From: Eonycteris spelaea
Taxonomy: Eukaryota > Chordata > Mammalia > Chiroptera > Pteropodidae
Length of the DNA stretch: 64,000 bases
NCBI GenBank assembly: GCA_003508835.1
Contig: PUFA01000062.1
Coordinates: 4,371,001-4,435,000, forward strand
Direction: 5' to 3'
This document shows, one piece after another, positions 12,100-24,066 of the stretch (positions within the stretch are counted from its first letter, which is position 1; each line of letters opens with the position of its first letter). Made by a program: the position numbers and the translations under genes. Below the pieces are notes generated by a model, which was not told the DNA's origin, searched no databases, and saw nothing but the letters and a program-made list of their open reading frames with translations.

Positions 12100-12545
12100 T
12101 CTTTTTGTTCATTCCCCCACACCCACAACAAAGACACCAAGTTAATCAATGGTTCAGGAAGGAGTACGGAGAAAGAATTCAGCATTTCGCTTTTGCTTTC
12201 TGTTGTTACTTAGGGCACTCCAGGATGGCTCTTTCGTGAAGCAGCACACTTGGTTCCAGAAGCAGGTAGTTCCAGTTTCCAGCTTTTTCCACCTCTTGGA
12301 GCCAGCCTTATAACTATGCCCTTCAGAGATGCCAGCACCAGCCAGGCAGCTCTGAGGGCCCCTCCTCCAACCTTCTAGGTTTTTGGAGAACTCCAATCTG
12401 TTCTCTTTGTTCTCCAGCACTAAGAATAAGCTATTTCCTGACGTTATTACCTCTGTGTTAACTATGTTCCTTCCAAACCCCCATATTACATTTTCTTTAT
12501 TAAAATAGTTGTGGTTTCTCTTTTCCTGACTAGACCCTGACTGAC
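12100..12545 (+). repeat. LTR-like repeat
   Basis: Contains TTTCCACCTCTTGGAGCC and TTTTTGGAGAACTCCAATCT, and ends CTTTTCCTGACTAGACCCTG then ACTGACA, an ERVL-type LTR terminus. A plus-strand and a minus-strand open frame overlap here and do not resemble genes. Confidence 0.45.
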
Positions 12546-12559
12546 AAGACTCTACATCC

Positions 12560-15500
12560 CTTCTATTGATTCAGGCCTTTCATTACCTCTCTTGGCTTCT
12601 AAACCCCACTTAAATTGTTAAGGGAAGCACATTTATTCATAATTTGTTGCATATATCCCTGTGGGCTTCAGTTCACTCTTTTCCATTCCTTTTGTCTTTC
12701 ACTTTTAAATGATGAACAGAAAAAATATGCTCAAAGGGAACGAGTTCAGGATAGTCTTGGTTCCAAATAGAGCAGCTGTGTGTTCTCTGTCCTTTTATTG
12801 ATTGGCAGAAACTTTTCAACCAAACAGATGTCCTGGACCACTTTTCCATGAATCTTTGTCCTAAATTCAAGATCTCAAAAAGACTTGAGACTTGCAGGAA
12901 AGTCCTTTGTCTGGGTAACTTGGCATCATAGATTGAACTCCCCCTATAGGGAAGAAAGAGTAAGACACCAAAAGGCAGCTCAGGCTATGACATTGTTTGA
13001 GGACAACTCTGTATGGATTAAAAGATGTGTTGTGGAAATTACACAACCATTTGGTATCACCACATTATTTGTTCTGAGCTGCCCAAGAAATAAAATGAAA
13101 TAAAACGAAGTGATCTAAAGTACTTTAGGTCTAAGAAATTGCCCAATAGTTTTGAACTTCTTAAAAGATAATTTTGGAGGGAAGACAATAAAGAATTTTA
13201 AATAATTAGATATCATTTATTATTGACATGGACAATAGTTATGATTTGTTTAAATGCCCAACTTATAAATTACTATGTTGGCAGCTTTCAAGTTATTTTT
13301 CTTAGACTCATTTTTTCACTCTACTTCTTTTATGTTTTATAGTTGATGAAGCCTCTCAGGTGAAGTACAATACTTCATGAATCTTGATAACTTGATCTCC
13401 TGAATATTTTATGGACAGCTGCTTCTTTTAATAAAATCAATAATAAAAAAGAACCAGTTAATCAACAGCAGTTCCCTGTAATTCACTTATGTAAAGCAAT
13501 TAAAATATTCTGTATGTTTTTCTAAAGAAAACACCAATCATATTATGCATTTTTCACATTTGATAACTGGCATCCGGGGAAAGTTTTTTAGTTAATAGAA
13601 GAAAAAGACAGAAACTCTGGGTCTGCACAAGCTGAAAAGTTGCAATTAAAATATCTGCTCTTCATGAAAATCTTATTTTATATATATCTTATACTCACAC
13701 TTTTATCCGAAAAGGATTTGAGGTTGGTCCAAAGGTAATGAGTTACCTCGATTGTTCCTGGTCAGTTACAGATTGAACTCTTTGTTCTACTCTCTCCTCC
13801 CTTCTCACCACTACACTTGCCTAGTCTTAAAAAATAATTAATTAATTAAAAACAAACTTTAAAAAGTAAAGGATTTGAGGCAACAGGTAAAAATACAAAC
13901 AATTAAATGGGAATGAGCAGACACAAGGGTCAAAGTGAAGGGGAATCTGGGAGAGAGAATAAAATAAGACAGAGTTAGGTTTACAAGAAATTTCTATACA
14001 CCTGCCAAAAGTAAGGAGCAAATTTGGCGCTGAGTTTCCTAGCAACCAAAGTGAGAAAAGGAAAGTAATAAAATGTATGAATAGAGTATGCATTCAAAGC
14101 TTGCTTTTTACAGAAGACAAGCACAGCTTTTCTGGCGTTATGGCCCTTTCTGCCCTCAAACCTTATGAAGGGTCAATACTTGGATATGTGGTAGATGATG
14201 TTCTCAACATCATCCCTACAGTAAATACACTAGTGAGTTCTTACTGTGTCTCTATTATCAAGCTTTATTGTGGGAAAATGAAAGTCTTACATCAAAGCTT
14301 ATTTCAGTGAAGTAGCCAGGGTGAGGAGGATATTCTAAGCATAAATCACTCTAATGATCCAGCTTGATTCGGGAAAAGATTCAGTATATTCTGTAGGCAT
14401 AGATATCAGACCTCTTAAAGTTTTCACCGAGTTAGAAATTCTCAGGAATTAAACATCAGGAGTGATCAGAGAGTTTGATTGACATTTTCTTGTTTAAAAC
14501 AATTTAGTTAACCAGAGGCCGTCTAAATAGATGTGCAGATGGGCTGATGGAATTCCTGTGGATAGGGCCCATATTCTCTCAAAAAATGATATTAAGATTG
14601 TGCAACTAAAGATAGTTGGAATAATAAGGAATTCAAGTTCCATGTGATAATGTCAGCCAGAAACCTTCTAGAGCATGTTTTTCTAGTAGCCTACAAAGTC
14701 ATAAAAACAAAAACAAAAATCTCAATAAAGGAATCATTAAATGGCTTCCACATGTACTCCTTGACTTTCCTTAATGTGAAAATCTCATGCAGGCTTGTAG
14801 GATGTAAACCAATTAAACATTAAAAGCTGTCTGCTCCAAATGTTAATTTGGGTTTAAATTATTCGAGTTCATAGTAATTACATAGGTAACATTCATTCAA
14901 CAATAATGATTGATAATCTACTCATACCAGCAACTGTTCTAGACTTTGAGACAGAAATGATCGTCTTTGGGGTACTGAAATTGCTGTAGCAGAATACCAC
15001 AAAAAGCACATAAATAAGTGAAATAGAAGTAATATTGAGAATATTAAAGCAGTGAAAGGGGATTAAGGTGGGGTAGCAGTCTTAAAATAAGAATGTTCAG
15101 GGAAAGTTTTACTGATGCTGAATGCATGAGCCCCCAAAATATCACTAAGACAATCTGTAGGTAAACAAGCTGAGCTTATACTCACCTTGATAAAAGAGAG
15201 CACAGTCTTAGCATCTCAGAAAGTGGGAGGCAATGTCACGATATTTTTTGAGACCCTGAGTCAGTTTAAGGCAAGTCTTTCAATGGCAGTGCTTGGTTAA
15301 TATTGTATAAGGGTCACTATTGAGTAGTTTTGGATTAGTAGTCACAGCGAGGGAAGATGTTAAGTCAAGGTCTTCAGAGAGTCTTGGGTTCAAGTAATCA
15401 TTGGTATAAGTTATTTTGATACTTTCCATAAAGAAGTGATGACATTTCAGGGAGTTCTTGAAATGAACAATATGGTAATACAACTTTTATCTTCCTCAGC

Positions 15501-16040
15501 AAGGGTTTCCTAGAATAGTAAAGCTACGTTGATGAAAACAATAGAATGAAGTCCTGTTAATATACACAGCTAAGTTATGAGGATGTATATGGTTCCAATT
15601 CTCATCAGAAAGCGAAATTTGAACTCATATGCATAGGAATTAGGGAAGAAGAATCTAAGCAGGCCCACACAGCACATTTGTAGGGCCTGAAGCAAGAGTA
15701 TAAACAGAGGCCCACATATCATGTCTAAATATTTAGAAGTTATAAATAAAGTTAGAAAACTCAAATAAAATGTTTTAGTTTACTATTTGATAACTTCTTA
15801 ATGACATTTTTTAAAACATGTAAAATACTATGATTTTTTATATGCCTGAAAATGTCAAAGACAACTGATTTATTCACACTTGTGGGTATTCTGCTAATGT
15901 TTAGGTAAATAAAAAACAAAGACACGTACTTTATAAATCACTAGACATTTATTTCAAAAATGTCATTTTCTTGTTTCCCTTTAGCAAAACCATGAATTAA
16001 GTTGTTATAACAAAGATTGTCACATATTTTGTTTTTCTGT
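12560..16040. other. Intergenic stretch with no gene
   Basis: AT-rich. Only a possible L2/MIR relic at about 14890-14960 (CATTCATTCAACAATAATGA). No RNA gene or conserved open frame was seen. Confidence 0.45.
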
Positions 16041-16057
16041 TGACCTCAATAATCTAA

Positions 16058-16405
16058 GGGTACACTACACTACGTGGCAGCCACTAACCACATGTGGTTA
16101 CCAAGCACTTGAAATGTGGCCTGTCCAGACTGAGGTGGACTGTAAGCGAAGCATACACACCAATCCCAAGACAATATGGCAAAAAATGTAAAATACCTCA
16201 TTAGTAATTTTTATATTAATTATATTTTGAAATAATATTTTAATGTATTGGTAAATAAAATATATCATTAGAAATAATTTTACCTTTTTTTGTATTTTTG
16301 TTTTGTTTTGTTTTTACTTTTTTAATGTGACTACTAGAAAATTTAGAATTACTTATGTGGCTCATATGTGTGACTCATGTCATATTTCTATTGTATAGTG
16401 CTAAT
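16058..16405 (+). mobile_element. hAT-Charlie (MER5-like) non-autonomous DNA transposon
   Basis: Contains AACCACATGTGGTTACCAAG, GCACTTGAAATGTGGC, the AT-rich middle, then TTTAATGTGACTACTAGAAA and CTATTGTATAGTGCT at the far end. This is the familiar long MER5-related structure. A second copy lies at 19117-19385. Confidence 0.7.
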
Positions 16406-16721
16406 CTAAAGAATTATAAAATCGAATGCATTATAGTCAAAGTATTAAAAATTTTAATAAATTACCATTAAAATTTAAATCAAACTAAAATGCAAAATTT
16501 TAATTATTTGTCATATGTTTCTGCAAAAGTAATTTTCTTCCAAAACACTCAAATTTACCTATTTAATTAAAAACCAAGTTATAATTAATAATATCACACT
16601 TTAAATCAAAAGAATTTAAATAAAGCTTAATTTCTAATTAGTCAAAAACTTAATGATAACATTAAATTTTGAAAAAGTAAGTCACAATTCTAGATAGAGT
16701 TCAATATCCATCTCATTGTCC

Positions 16722-17080
16722 ATGTAAGAAAAGTCCGAACTTGTGAAAAATTTTGATGAGTTTGTTTGAGCCAAATCGGATGACATATGCGGGAGAGCAA
16801 GACCTCAAGTGCTTGGGAGGATAACAGTTTCACAGTTGTTGTTGTTTTTTTAATGCGTTTGAAATTAAGGAGGGAACATGAGGAAGATTACATGGGGTTT
16901 GCCCTAAGGGGTGTTAGTTCTGGCATTTCAAAGGTGTATAAATCTAAAAGAATAAGAACAATGGACAGGGCTTCTTAAAAACCTTTCACTGAAGAAGTTA
17001 TAGTCCTGGGGTATGACTTACCCACCATGACCTGCTCAGTTATAGATTTATAATTTATCACAGCATCCCTTTTATGTCTA
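16722..17080 (+). repeat. LTR-like repeat family, copy 1 of 4
   Basis: Starts TGTCCATGTAAGAAAAGTCC, shares TTTGAGCCAAATCGGATGAC, GAAATTAAGGAGGGAACATG, ACAATGGACAGGGCT and CACCATGACCTGC.CAGTTA with the other copies. It is the most diverged copy. A 63-codon open frame inside it is incidental. Confidence 0.7.
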
Positions 17081-17370
17081 CATCATTGATCTTACTATTT
17101 CAGACAGTCATTTCTCTTTACCTTCATTATCAGGAAGGTCACTGCACTATGAAGGGGTATTCATTTCAACCCGTGCAATATGACTTTTGCCCATTTCACT
17201 ACATAGACATCACTCCCTCAAAGTTCTCAAATAATTTTATATAAATTAAGTTGAATGGCGTATTTGTGGCATTATTACTACTCCACCTTTCCGCAACACT
17301 CAACTCTGTTGAACTTCCCTTGAAATTGTCTCCCTAATTCATGACACCCAATTTTCTTATTTTCCTCTGT

Positions 17371-17768
17371 TGACATAAGAAATAACCAAATCTGTAACGA
17401 ATTTTTATGAGTTAATCTGAGCCAAACTGATGACGTATGGCAGGGAGGAAGATCGCAAATGAATAACAGTTCTGCACCTCCTTTTATGCATTCGAAATTG
17501 AGGGGAGGCAAGGAAGACTGGAGAAAGCAAGGCGGGGAATGGAACAGGATTAGACAGACAGTGTGCTCTCTTGAAGGTTAGTACCGTAAGGGTATTACTT
17601 TGGTATTTCAAAGGTACGTTAACCTAGATGCACAAAACCAGAGAACAAGCTGGCTTAAAACCTTTCACTAAGAAGTTATATGCCTGAGGTGCGACTACCC
17701 TCCATGATCTGCCCAGTTAGGAATTTATGATCAGATCAGCCTGTGAAGTCATTTTCCATAGAACCCCT
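17371..17768 (+). repeat. LTR-like repeat family, copy 2 of 4
   Basis: Opens TGTTGACATAAGAA. It includes GAGCCAAACTGATGACGTAT, a GGAGAAAGCAAGGCGGG block, GTTAGGAATTTATGATCAGA and ends near CCATAGAACCCC. Overlapping minus-strand open frames are artefacts. Confidence 0.75.
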
Positions 17769-18635
17769 TTTTTGTGCACACTTCCCACCCCTCCAGTCGT
17801 GTCACCCTCTACCAGCTCCACCCGTCAGACCACCTTTAATACTGGCTCTTGGCAAAGTTCCCCTAAGTTCTTTTAACATCTCACGATTCTGGAGAAGGCT
17901 TCGGCTACTACTTACTTGTAGTAAATCACAAACTGTATCACACTAACAAGCTCCAAATACAAATTTCTAATTCAATATTCCAAACCCTTCTTGCTTCTGA
18001 AAAACCGACTCTCCTTCCTGTATCCCCCGTTTAAACTAAATGCCAAGGAATCTCTCCAAGGACTCAAGCTCAAACTGTGGAGTCCCGTGGAAGCCCTCCC
18101 TTTCCCTTACTTCCCAGTTTAATCAGTAGCCACACCCTGTCATCCTACCTCCCCGCAGATTCTGATTCCAGCACCTCTCATTCCCAGCACTTTTGTTCAG
18201 GTTCTTATTACAATAGCCTCCCATATGGATTATCACTTAAAAATTTTGCCCAATTTGATAGGGTACAAAATGGTTTCTCTTTATTGTTTTCATTGAAATT
18301 TCTTAGCTTGTTGGAAGTATCGGACCCCTCTTGTAAACTACTTCGCTTCTTCTCCGCCTGCTTTTAACTCTAATCTCGCTAAGCTGTCTATCTTGAGCAC
18401 CCTGCCTCACCCTCACAACTTCTCTCTCTCTCTGCTCTGGAACTTCTCTGGTGTCACAATGGAAGATGGTACAGGAACCTACCAGTATATGTACAAAACT
18501 GAAGTGCAAGAGTTAACCTATCTGGGGAAACCTTTAACCACTGAGTGCAGAAGTGGATAAATGTTTCTTGATCCTTGAGGTGCTTTCTACACCTATGTTG
18601 TCAAAAATGGTAACTACCATGCACTTGTATCCACT
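17769..18635. other. Spacer between copies 2 and 3, no gene
   Basis: I see no retroviral gag or pol reading. 18230-18330 resembles an antisense old L1 3' end (GCCCAATTTGATAGGGTACA). Two open frames (plus and minus) lack family features. Confidence 0.4.
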
Positions 18636-19107
18636 GTTGATTTAAGAACATCCAAACCTGTAGAGAATTAATAAAATTTATTTGAGTAAAGCAAAGGTTA
18701 CACCTAGAAGCAAGATCTCAACAGACTGAGATAAATGCTTCTGAAAATAACAGTTTGTAGTTTCTTTTATGTTCTGAAATTCAGGAGGGAATGTAGGGAA
18801 GATTACATGAAGGTGGGAGAAAGCAAGGTGGGATTGGATTACAGAATAAGTTCTTGAGGGTGATCACTGGGGATCAAATTATAGGTGCTCTCCTAAGGGT
18901 AATATTAAAAGGAAGGGTCTGAAAGGGACATTTCAAGGGTGAATTAACCTAGATATACAGAAAAGGTAGGCAGGGCTTGCTTAAGGCAAAGATAAGCCTT
19001 TTACTAAAGTTATATGCCTAAGGTGTGACTACCCTCCATGACCTGCCCAGTTAGGAATTTATGATCAGATCACCCTGTGAAGTTACTTACCATAGAACCC
19101 CCTTTAG
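18636..19107 (+). repeat. LTR-like repeat family, copy 3 of 4
   Basis: Opens TGTTGATTTAAGAACATCC. It shares GGTGGGAGAAAGCAAGG and the CTGCCCAGTTAGGAATTTAT...ATCACCCTGTGA terminal block with copy 4, ending near CATAGAACCCCC. Confidence 0.75.
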
Positions 19108-19116
19108 CATCCACAC

Positions 19117-19385
19117 CACTGAGCACTTGAAATGTGAATAGAGCAAATTGATTATGCTGTAAATGTAAAAAAACCCCAGATTTTAAGGATAATATGGTTA
19201 AAAGAATGAAAAAAAATTCAAGAACATATTTAACGTGAGAATGCTAACAGTTGTAACATATTTGGTTAAATAAAAAATATTTTTAAAACTAATTAATGTT
19301 TGTTTTTAGATTTTTAAATATAGCTACTAAAAACTTAAAATTATATGTGTCTCACATTGCATTTCTATTGGTCAGTGCTCTTCTA
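19117..19385 (+). mobile_element. hAT-Charlie (MER5-like) element, second copy
   Basis: GAGCACTTGAAATGTGAATA at the left, TAGCTACTAAAAACTTAAAA and GCATTTCTATTGGTCAGTGC at the right. Same architecture as 16058-16405, more diverged, abutting LTR-like copy 3. Confidence 0.65.
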
Positions 19386-20076
19386 TACAACTGTTAGAGA
19401 GCCCTAGCGAGACTGATCCCAGTTGTCTACCTTGTTAAAAAGCTCGTTTACAATCACACTCTTTATACAATAATTTACCAAAATAAATGACTCGAAACAA
19501 GACTCTGATTTAGCATCTGCTTCCTGGGGGAAGCCAAGGTAAATAGAATAAAGTTGAACATACTTTTCCTATTATCAACCATTTGTACTTGTGTGATGGG
19601 GGATTGCTTTGTTATATTCTTTATTCATTTTCCTATTGAAATATTTGCCTTTTTCTTACTGTTGTTTAAGTTTGTAAATCATTTGCCCTCCAAACAAAAG
19701 TAATGCTAGGAAGAGGCAAGGAAGTACTTTTTCCTAGAATTTCAACGAGAACGTGACTTCATCAACACCTTGTTTCCCGACCTTTAAACTCCAGGTCGCT
19801 TCATTTTCGAGTAGAGAAGATACAAAGAGAGAAAACTGAGTGGTCTAAAGATTTCACTTTTATTTTTTTCTTCACTTACACAGGAAGCGTTTGAGTAGTT
19901 TCTTTGAATTTTTCAATCCCGAGAGTCATTTCAAACCACACGTGGCAGGCGGAATTGTGGCACCATGATCTCTGCCCCCTGCTGCCACTCCCATGGCTAT
20001 GACTGTCCCACGGCAAAAGGAACTTTGCAGATGTAACTAAGGTTAGTAACTAGTCAGTGGACCTCAGAATTGAGCA

Positions 20077-20476
20077 TATTAGTTTGCTAGGGTTACTGTT
20101 ACAAAATACCACAGACTAGACTGCTTAAATGGAATTTTTTTTTTTTTTTTTTTTACAATCTAGAGACTAGAAAACCAAGATCAAGATGTGGGTAGGTTTG
20201 GTTTTTCCTGAGGCACCCCCCTTCATTTGCTGATGGCACCTTCTCCCTGTGTTCTCACATGGCATTTTCTCTGTATCTGCCAATCCCTGGTATTTCTGTG
20301 TGACCAAATGTTCTTTTCTTATAAAGATACCAGTCAAGTTGGATGAGGGCCTGCTCTAGTGGCCTCATTTTAACTTAATCACATGTTAAAAGGCACTGCC
20401 TCCAAATATAGTCATATCTGAGGTACTGGCTTCAACATATGAATGGGATGGGGGAGACGCAATTCAGCCCAGAACA
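20077..20476 (-). repeat. MLT1-type LTR inserted antisense in the outer LTR
   Basis: Reads TATTAGTTTGCTAGGGTTAC, ACCACAGACTAGACTGCTTA and so on to TTCAACATATGAATGG and AATTCAGCCCAGAACA, the classic reverse complement of a MaLR LTR. A T-run occupies about 20137-20153. Confidence 0.85.
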
Positions 20477-20578
20477 GGGAGATTATCCATATTGGCCTGA
20501 TCTAATCACACAAGCTTTTAAAAGCAGAAATGTTTCTCTAGCTGGTGGCAGGAGAGAAAGACAGAGAGGTTCCATAGA

Positions 20579-20995
20579 TGTGAACTGTGTCCCCACAAAA
20601 GATATGTTCTTATTTGGAAATAGGATTTTTGCAGATTTAACCAAGTTTTGATGCTGTCATGCTAGATTATGATGGACCTTAAATCCAGTGCCCGTTGTCT
20701 CTAAGAGAGAAAGGAGAGGGAGGTTTGGATTACAGGGACACGGGAAAGAAAGCCATATGATGGTGAAATCAGAGACTAAAGCGATTCAGCCAAAAGCTAA
20801 GTAATGCCAAGCATTTCCAGGAGCCACCAGACACTAGGAAGAGGCAAGGAAGTACTCCTTCCTAGAATTTCAAAGGGAGTATCAGCACCTTGATTCCAGA
20901 CCTCCTGACTCCAGAACTGTGAGAGTAAATTCACATTGTTTTAAGCCACCCAGTTTGTGGTAATTTGCTACAGCAGTCCCAAGAAATCTAAGACA
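20579..20995 (+). repeat. MLT1-type LTR inserted in sense in the outer LTR
   Basis: Starts TGTGAACTGTGTCCCCACAA and ends CACCCAGTTTGTGGTAATTT...CTAAGACA, a complete MaLR LTR pattern. Confidence 0.85.
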
Positions 20996-21544
20996 GACTA
21001 AAAGCATGAGAACTCTACATGCATTGACTGCTTGAACATGCATGGGTCACATGGAAAGCATGAGAAAGAACTAAATTCTGCCAACATCTCGAATGAACTT
21101 AAAGGAAAATTCTTCCCCGGAACTTCCAGAAAGAAATGCAGCCCTGCCAACACTGGTTTCATCCTTGTGAGATCCTGAGCAGAGAATCAAGCCACACCAT
21201 GCTGTAAGAAAATAAATAGGTATTGTTTTAAGCTGCTAAATTTATGTTAATTTGTTATGAAACAAAGAAAACTAATACGCCAAGATATTAAAGAACATTA
21301 AAAAAATAATAACCAAGAAATTCAAATGCCCAAATCTAAATGAATAAGAATAAATAAGAATTGCTTCAATGTATGAAGCGTAAGAGATGAATCTGAGTGG
21401 AACTTGTTCCATCTCAAGCTTCCCAGCCCACCTACACTTGTGAGTCCATTTATGTATGTATGCAGATGGGCTGCAACCCACTATGTCTAAGCTAAGGAGA
21501 AGAGGGCAAGTCACTTGCCACCTGGCCCAAGATATCTGTACTAA

Positions 21545-22012
21545 TGTTGACATAAGAACATCCAAAGCTGTAGAGAATGTTTATGATTGCGCCAAACCAG
21601 TGACAGGCCAGATACTCCAGTGAATGATAGTTTTGCAGGTTTTTTTTGGTACATTTAGAATTAAGAAGGGAACAGAAGGAAAATTACATGGAGGTGGGAG
21701 AAAGCAAGGCAGGAAAATCTCTATGATTGAATTACAAGATAGTTAACAGGATTATGTGCTCTCCTGAAGGTGGGCACACCTCTGAGGGTTCTGGAAAAGA
21801 GGATTACTTTTGGCATCTCAAAAGTGTGTTAACCTAGATACACAAGAACAATGGACAGGGCTGGTTTAAAACCTTCCACTAAAAAGTGATAAGCCTGCGG
21901 CGTGACTACCCACCATGACCTGCCCGGTTAGGAATTTATGATCAGATCACCCTGTGAGGTTACTTTCTGTCACTGTGCTTGTCAGATTTATTACAGAGAC
22001 CCTCTTTCATTC
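21545..22012 (+). repeat. LTR-like repeat family, copy 4 of 4
   Basis: Opens TGTTGACATAAGAACATCCA and runs the full pattern to GGAATTTATGATCAGATCAC and GAGACCCTCTTTC. It is among the best preserved copies. All four lie on the same strand within 5.3 kb. Confidence 0.75.
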
Positions 22013-22193
22013 AGTCTAAGAATGGTGTTGGTAGTCAAAGAGGGACTGACTATAACATCAAGTATAAAACAAAGCACTTAAATAAAATATAAGTAAAATT
22101 TATCCTGAATTTAGCCCATATGTTATCAGTATATATAATTTTATAAATAACATAAAGTTTATGCATATATATATATACACACACAACACACAT

Positions 22194-22228
22194 AAGAGAG
22201 AGAGAGACAGAGAAACAGAGAGACAGAG

Positions 22229-22285
<57 letters not shown>
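22194..22285. repeat. (GA)n microsatellite with ACAG interruptions
   Basis: About 92 bp of AGAG/ACAG repeats, preceded by a short TA/CA run at 22164-22190. The minus-strand serine/leucine-rich open frame across it is an artefact. Confidence 0.95.
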
Positions 22286-22288
<3 letters not shown>

Positions 22289-22426
22289 ACAAAACCGTCC
22301 TTAGAGAAATGGTCAGATCCATACTAGGTAAACAACAGCGATGCTAATCTTGAAGTTCAAGATTTCAGACTGATGAATAATTGAGTGAATCAATCAGTGA
22401 CTGCAATTGGTAACTGGTGACTTTGT

Positions 22427-23013
22427 CATGTGTCAACTTGGTTAATCTGAACTACATTTCTCAGATTTCACTTTCTTGTTTGTTTTTGGTTAGGGTCGTC
22501 ACAGGAGACATTCTTGCAGGAGATTCGAAGGGCAAAAGTGAAGCAGGAGTCATTTTGTAGCTCACAGGCATTGTAACTGATCTGCTTGCTCACCTTGTTG
22601 ATGTGAGGTCACAGCAGACCTGCAACTTCTCCTCCTTCCCCTGGATTCTCCTTAGCTTCTCAGCACCATGTCAAGGGGCCCAGGCATCTGTTCAGAATCT
22701 GAGACAGATTTCAATCGGTTCTCATGGGGTCCATCAAGCTCAAGGTCATGGGTTCCAGCTGGTCCTTGCTTTTCCTCCCTTTTACTTTCATCTTCCATTC
22801 CCAACTACCTGCCGTGTAGGCTTCAAAACTCCCACATCTGACAGGAAGGCAATAGCCTTACAGACACTGCTTAATCAGCTCTCACAATTGCGTAAGATCA
22901 AATCATAAACACATACATGTACATACATACATACACATGCACATACCTACATATATATTATATGTGTGTATATCCTAGAGTTTCTGCTTCTCTGATCAAA
23001 ACCCAACTGATAC
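22427..23013 (+). repeat. LTR-like repeat (ERVL-type)
   Basis: Begins TGTGTCAACTTGGTTAATC and ends TCTGCTTCTCTGATCAAAAC then CCAACTGATACA, the terminus style of ERVL LTRs. An ACAT/ACATAC microsatellite lies at 22913-22960. Confidence 0.55.
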
Positions 23014-23315
23014 ACTAATCTACACCTACGTCTTTCATATTTTTTTCTTAAATTAGCTGTTGCACATGTTTAATGTTAAACCTTCCCAAATGTAATACAC
23101 TGATATCTTTACATTTGAGATTCCATTCTTACCATTTTTCACTAAGACATTTTAACCAATAAACTTTCCTGATAATGACAATACTGCAAGAAATTTTGGC
23201 AATTTCAAACACTTTGAAGTGTTTTATATATTCAGTCATGGCATGTAAAATAGAATGTAATAAATATAGCAAACCCCAGGAAATTTATGAAGAAATTTTA
23301 AACTGAATAGCTATG

Positions 23316-24066
23316 CCCAAAGGTAATTTTTTAAATTAAGTTTATTGGGGTAACATTGGTTAACACAATCATATAATTTTCAGGTGTACACACTATCATT
23401 TGACATCATTATATTCTATTGTGTGTTCACCACCTAAAATCCAATTTCTTTCAGCTACCAAATATTTGATCCCCTTTACCAACTTCACCCTCCCCCAATC
23501 CCTTATATTTGACCTGCTTTACCCCGTTTACCTCCCCTCTCCTCCTCCACTACTACATAGTCCTCTGGTAACCACTAGTCTATAGTCCATGTCCATGAGT
23601 CTCTGTTTGTTTGTCCTGTTCATGTGTTGCTTTTATGTCCCACATATAAGCGATATCATGTGATTTTCAACTTTTTCTGTCTGGCTTATTTCGCTCACTT
23701 AGCGTGATTATCTCGAGGTCCATCCGTGTTGTCTCAAATGGCAGCATTTCATCTCTTCTTATGGCTGAGTAATATTCCATTGTATACATGTACCACAGCT
23801 TCTTTAGCCAATCATCTATCATTGGACACTTCAGTGCTTCCATGTCCTGGCCTCTATGAATAGTGCTTCTATGAACATTGGTGTGCAAATATCTTTATAG
23901 ATGTGAATTTTCAAGTCTTTGGGGTAAATACCCAGTAGACGGATTGCTGGATCATATGGTAGATCAAGTCTTAGTTTTTTGAGGAAACTCAAACCTGTTT
24001 TCCATAATGGCTGTGCCGATTCCAAGTCCCACCAGCAGTGTATGAGGATTCCCCAAAGGTAATTTT
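23316..24066 (-). mobile_element. 5'-truncated L1 insertion with 15-bp target duplication
   Basis: 23331-24051 is the reverse complement of an L1 3' end: ORF2 C-terminal coding (minus-strand frames with NKPDRKS and the YYSAIRRDEMLPFETTRMDLEI block) and the 3' UTR ending CCCCAATAAACTTAAT on the minus strand. It is flanked by perfect direct repeats CCCAAAGGTAATTTT at 23316-23330 and 24052-24066. Confidence 0.95.

Larger units (their letters stand above)
19942..21279 (+). repeat. Outer MaLR/MLT1-type LTR, split into three pieces
   Basis: Pieces at 19942-20076, 20477-20578 and 20996-21279 join into one sense MLT1-like LTR: GCGGAATTGTGGCACCATG..., then GAGATTATCCATATTGGCC..., then CCTGCCAACAC...TTGTTTTAAGCTGCTAAATT...AAAACTAATAC. 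Two other LTRs interrupt it. Confidence 0.75.

Noticed and set aside
16722..22012. CRISPR-like or other programmed repeat array
   Set aside because: Units are 350-470 bp, diverged, irregularly spaced and mammalian LTR-like, so this is not a CRISPR array.
22050..22322. 90-codon minus-strand Leu/Ser-rich frame
   Set aside because: It is the (GA)n repeat translated on the opposite strand.
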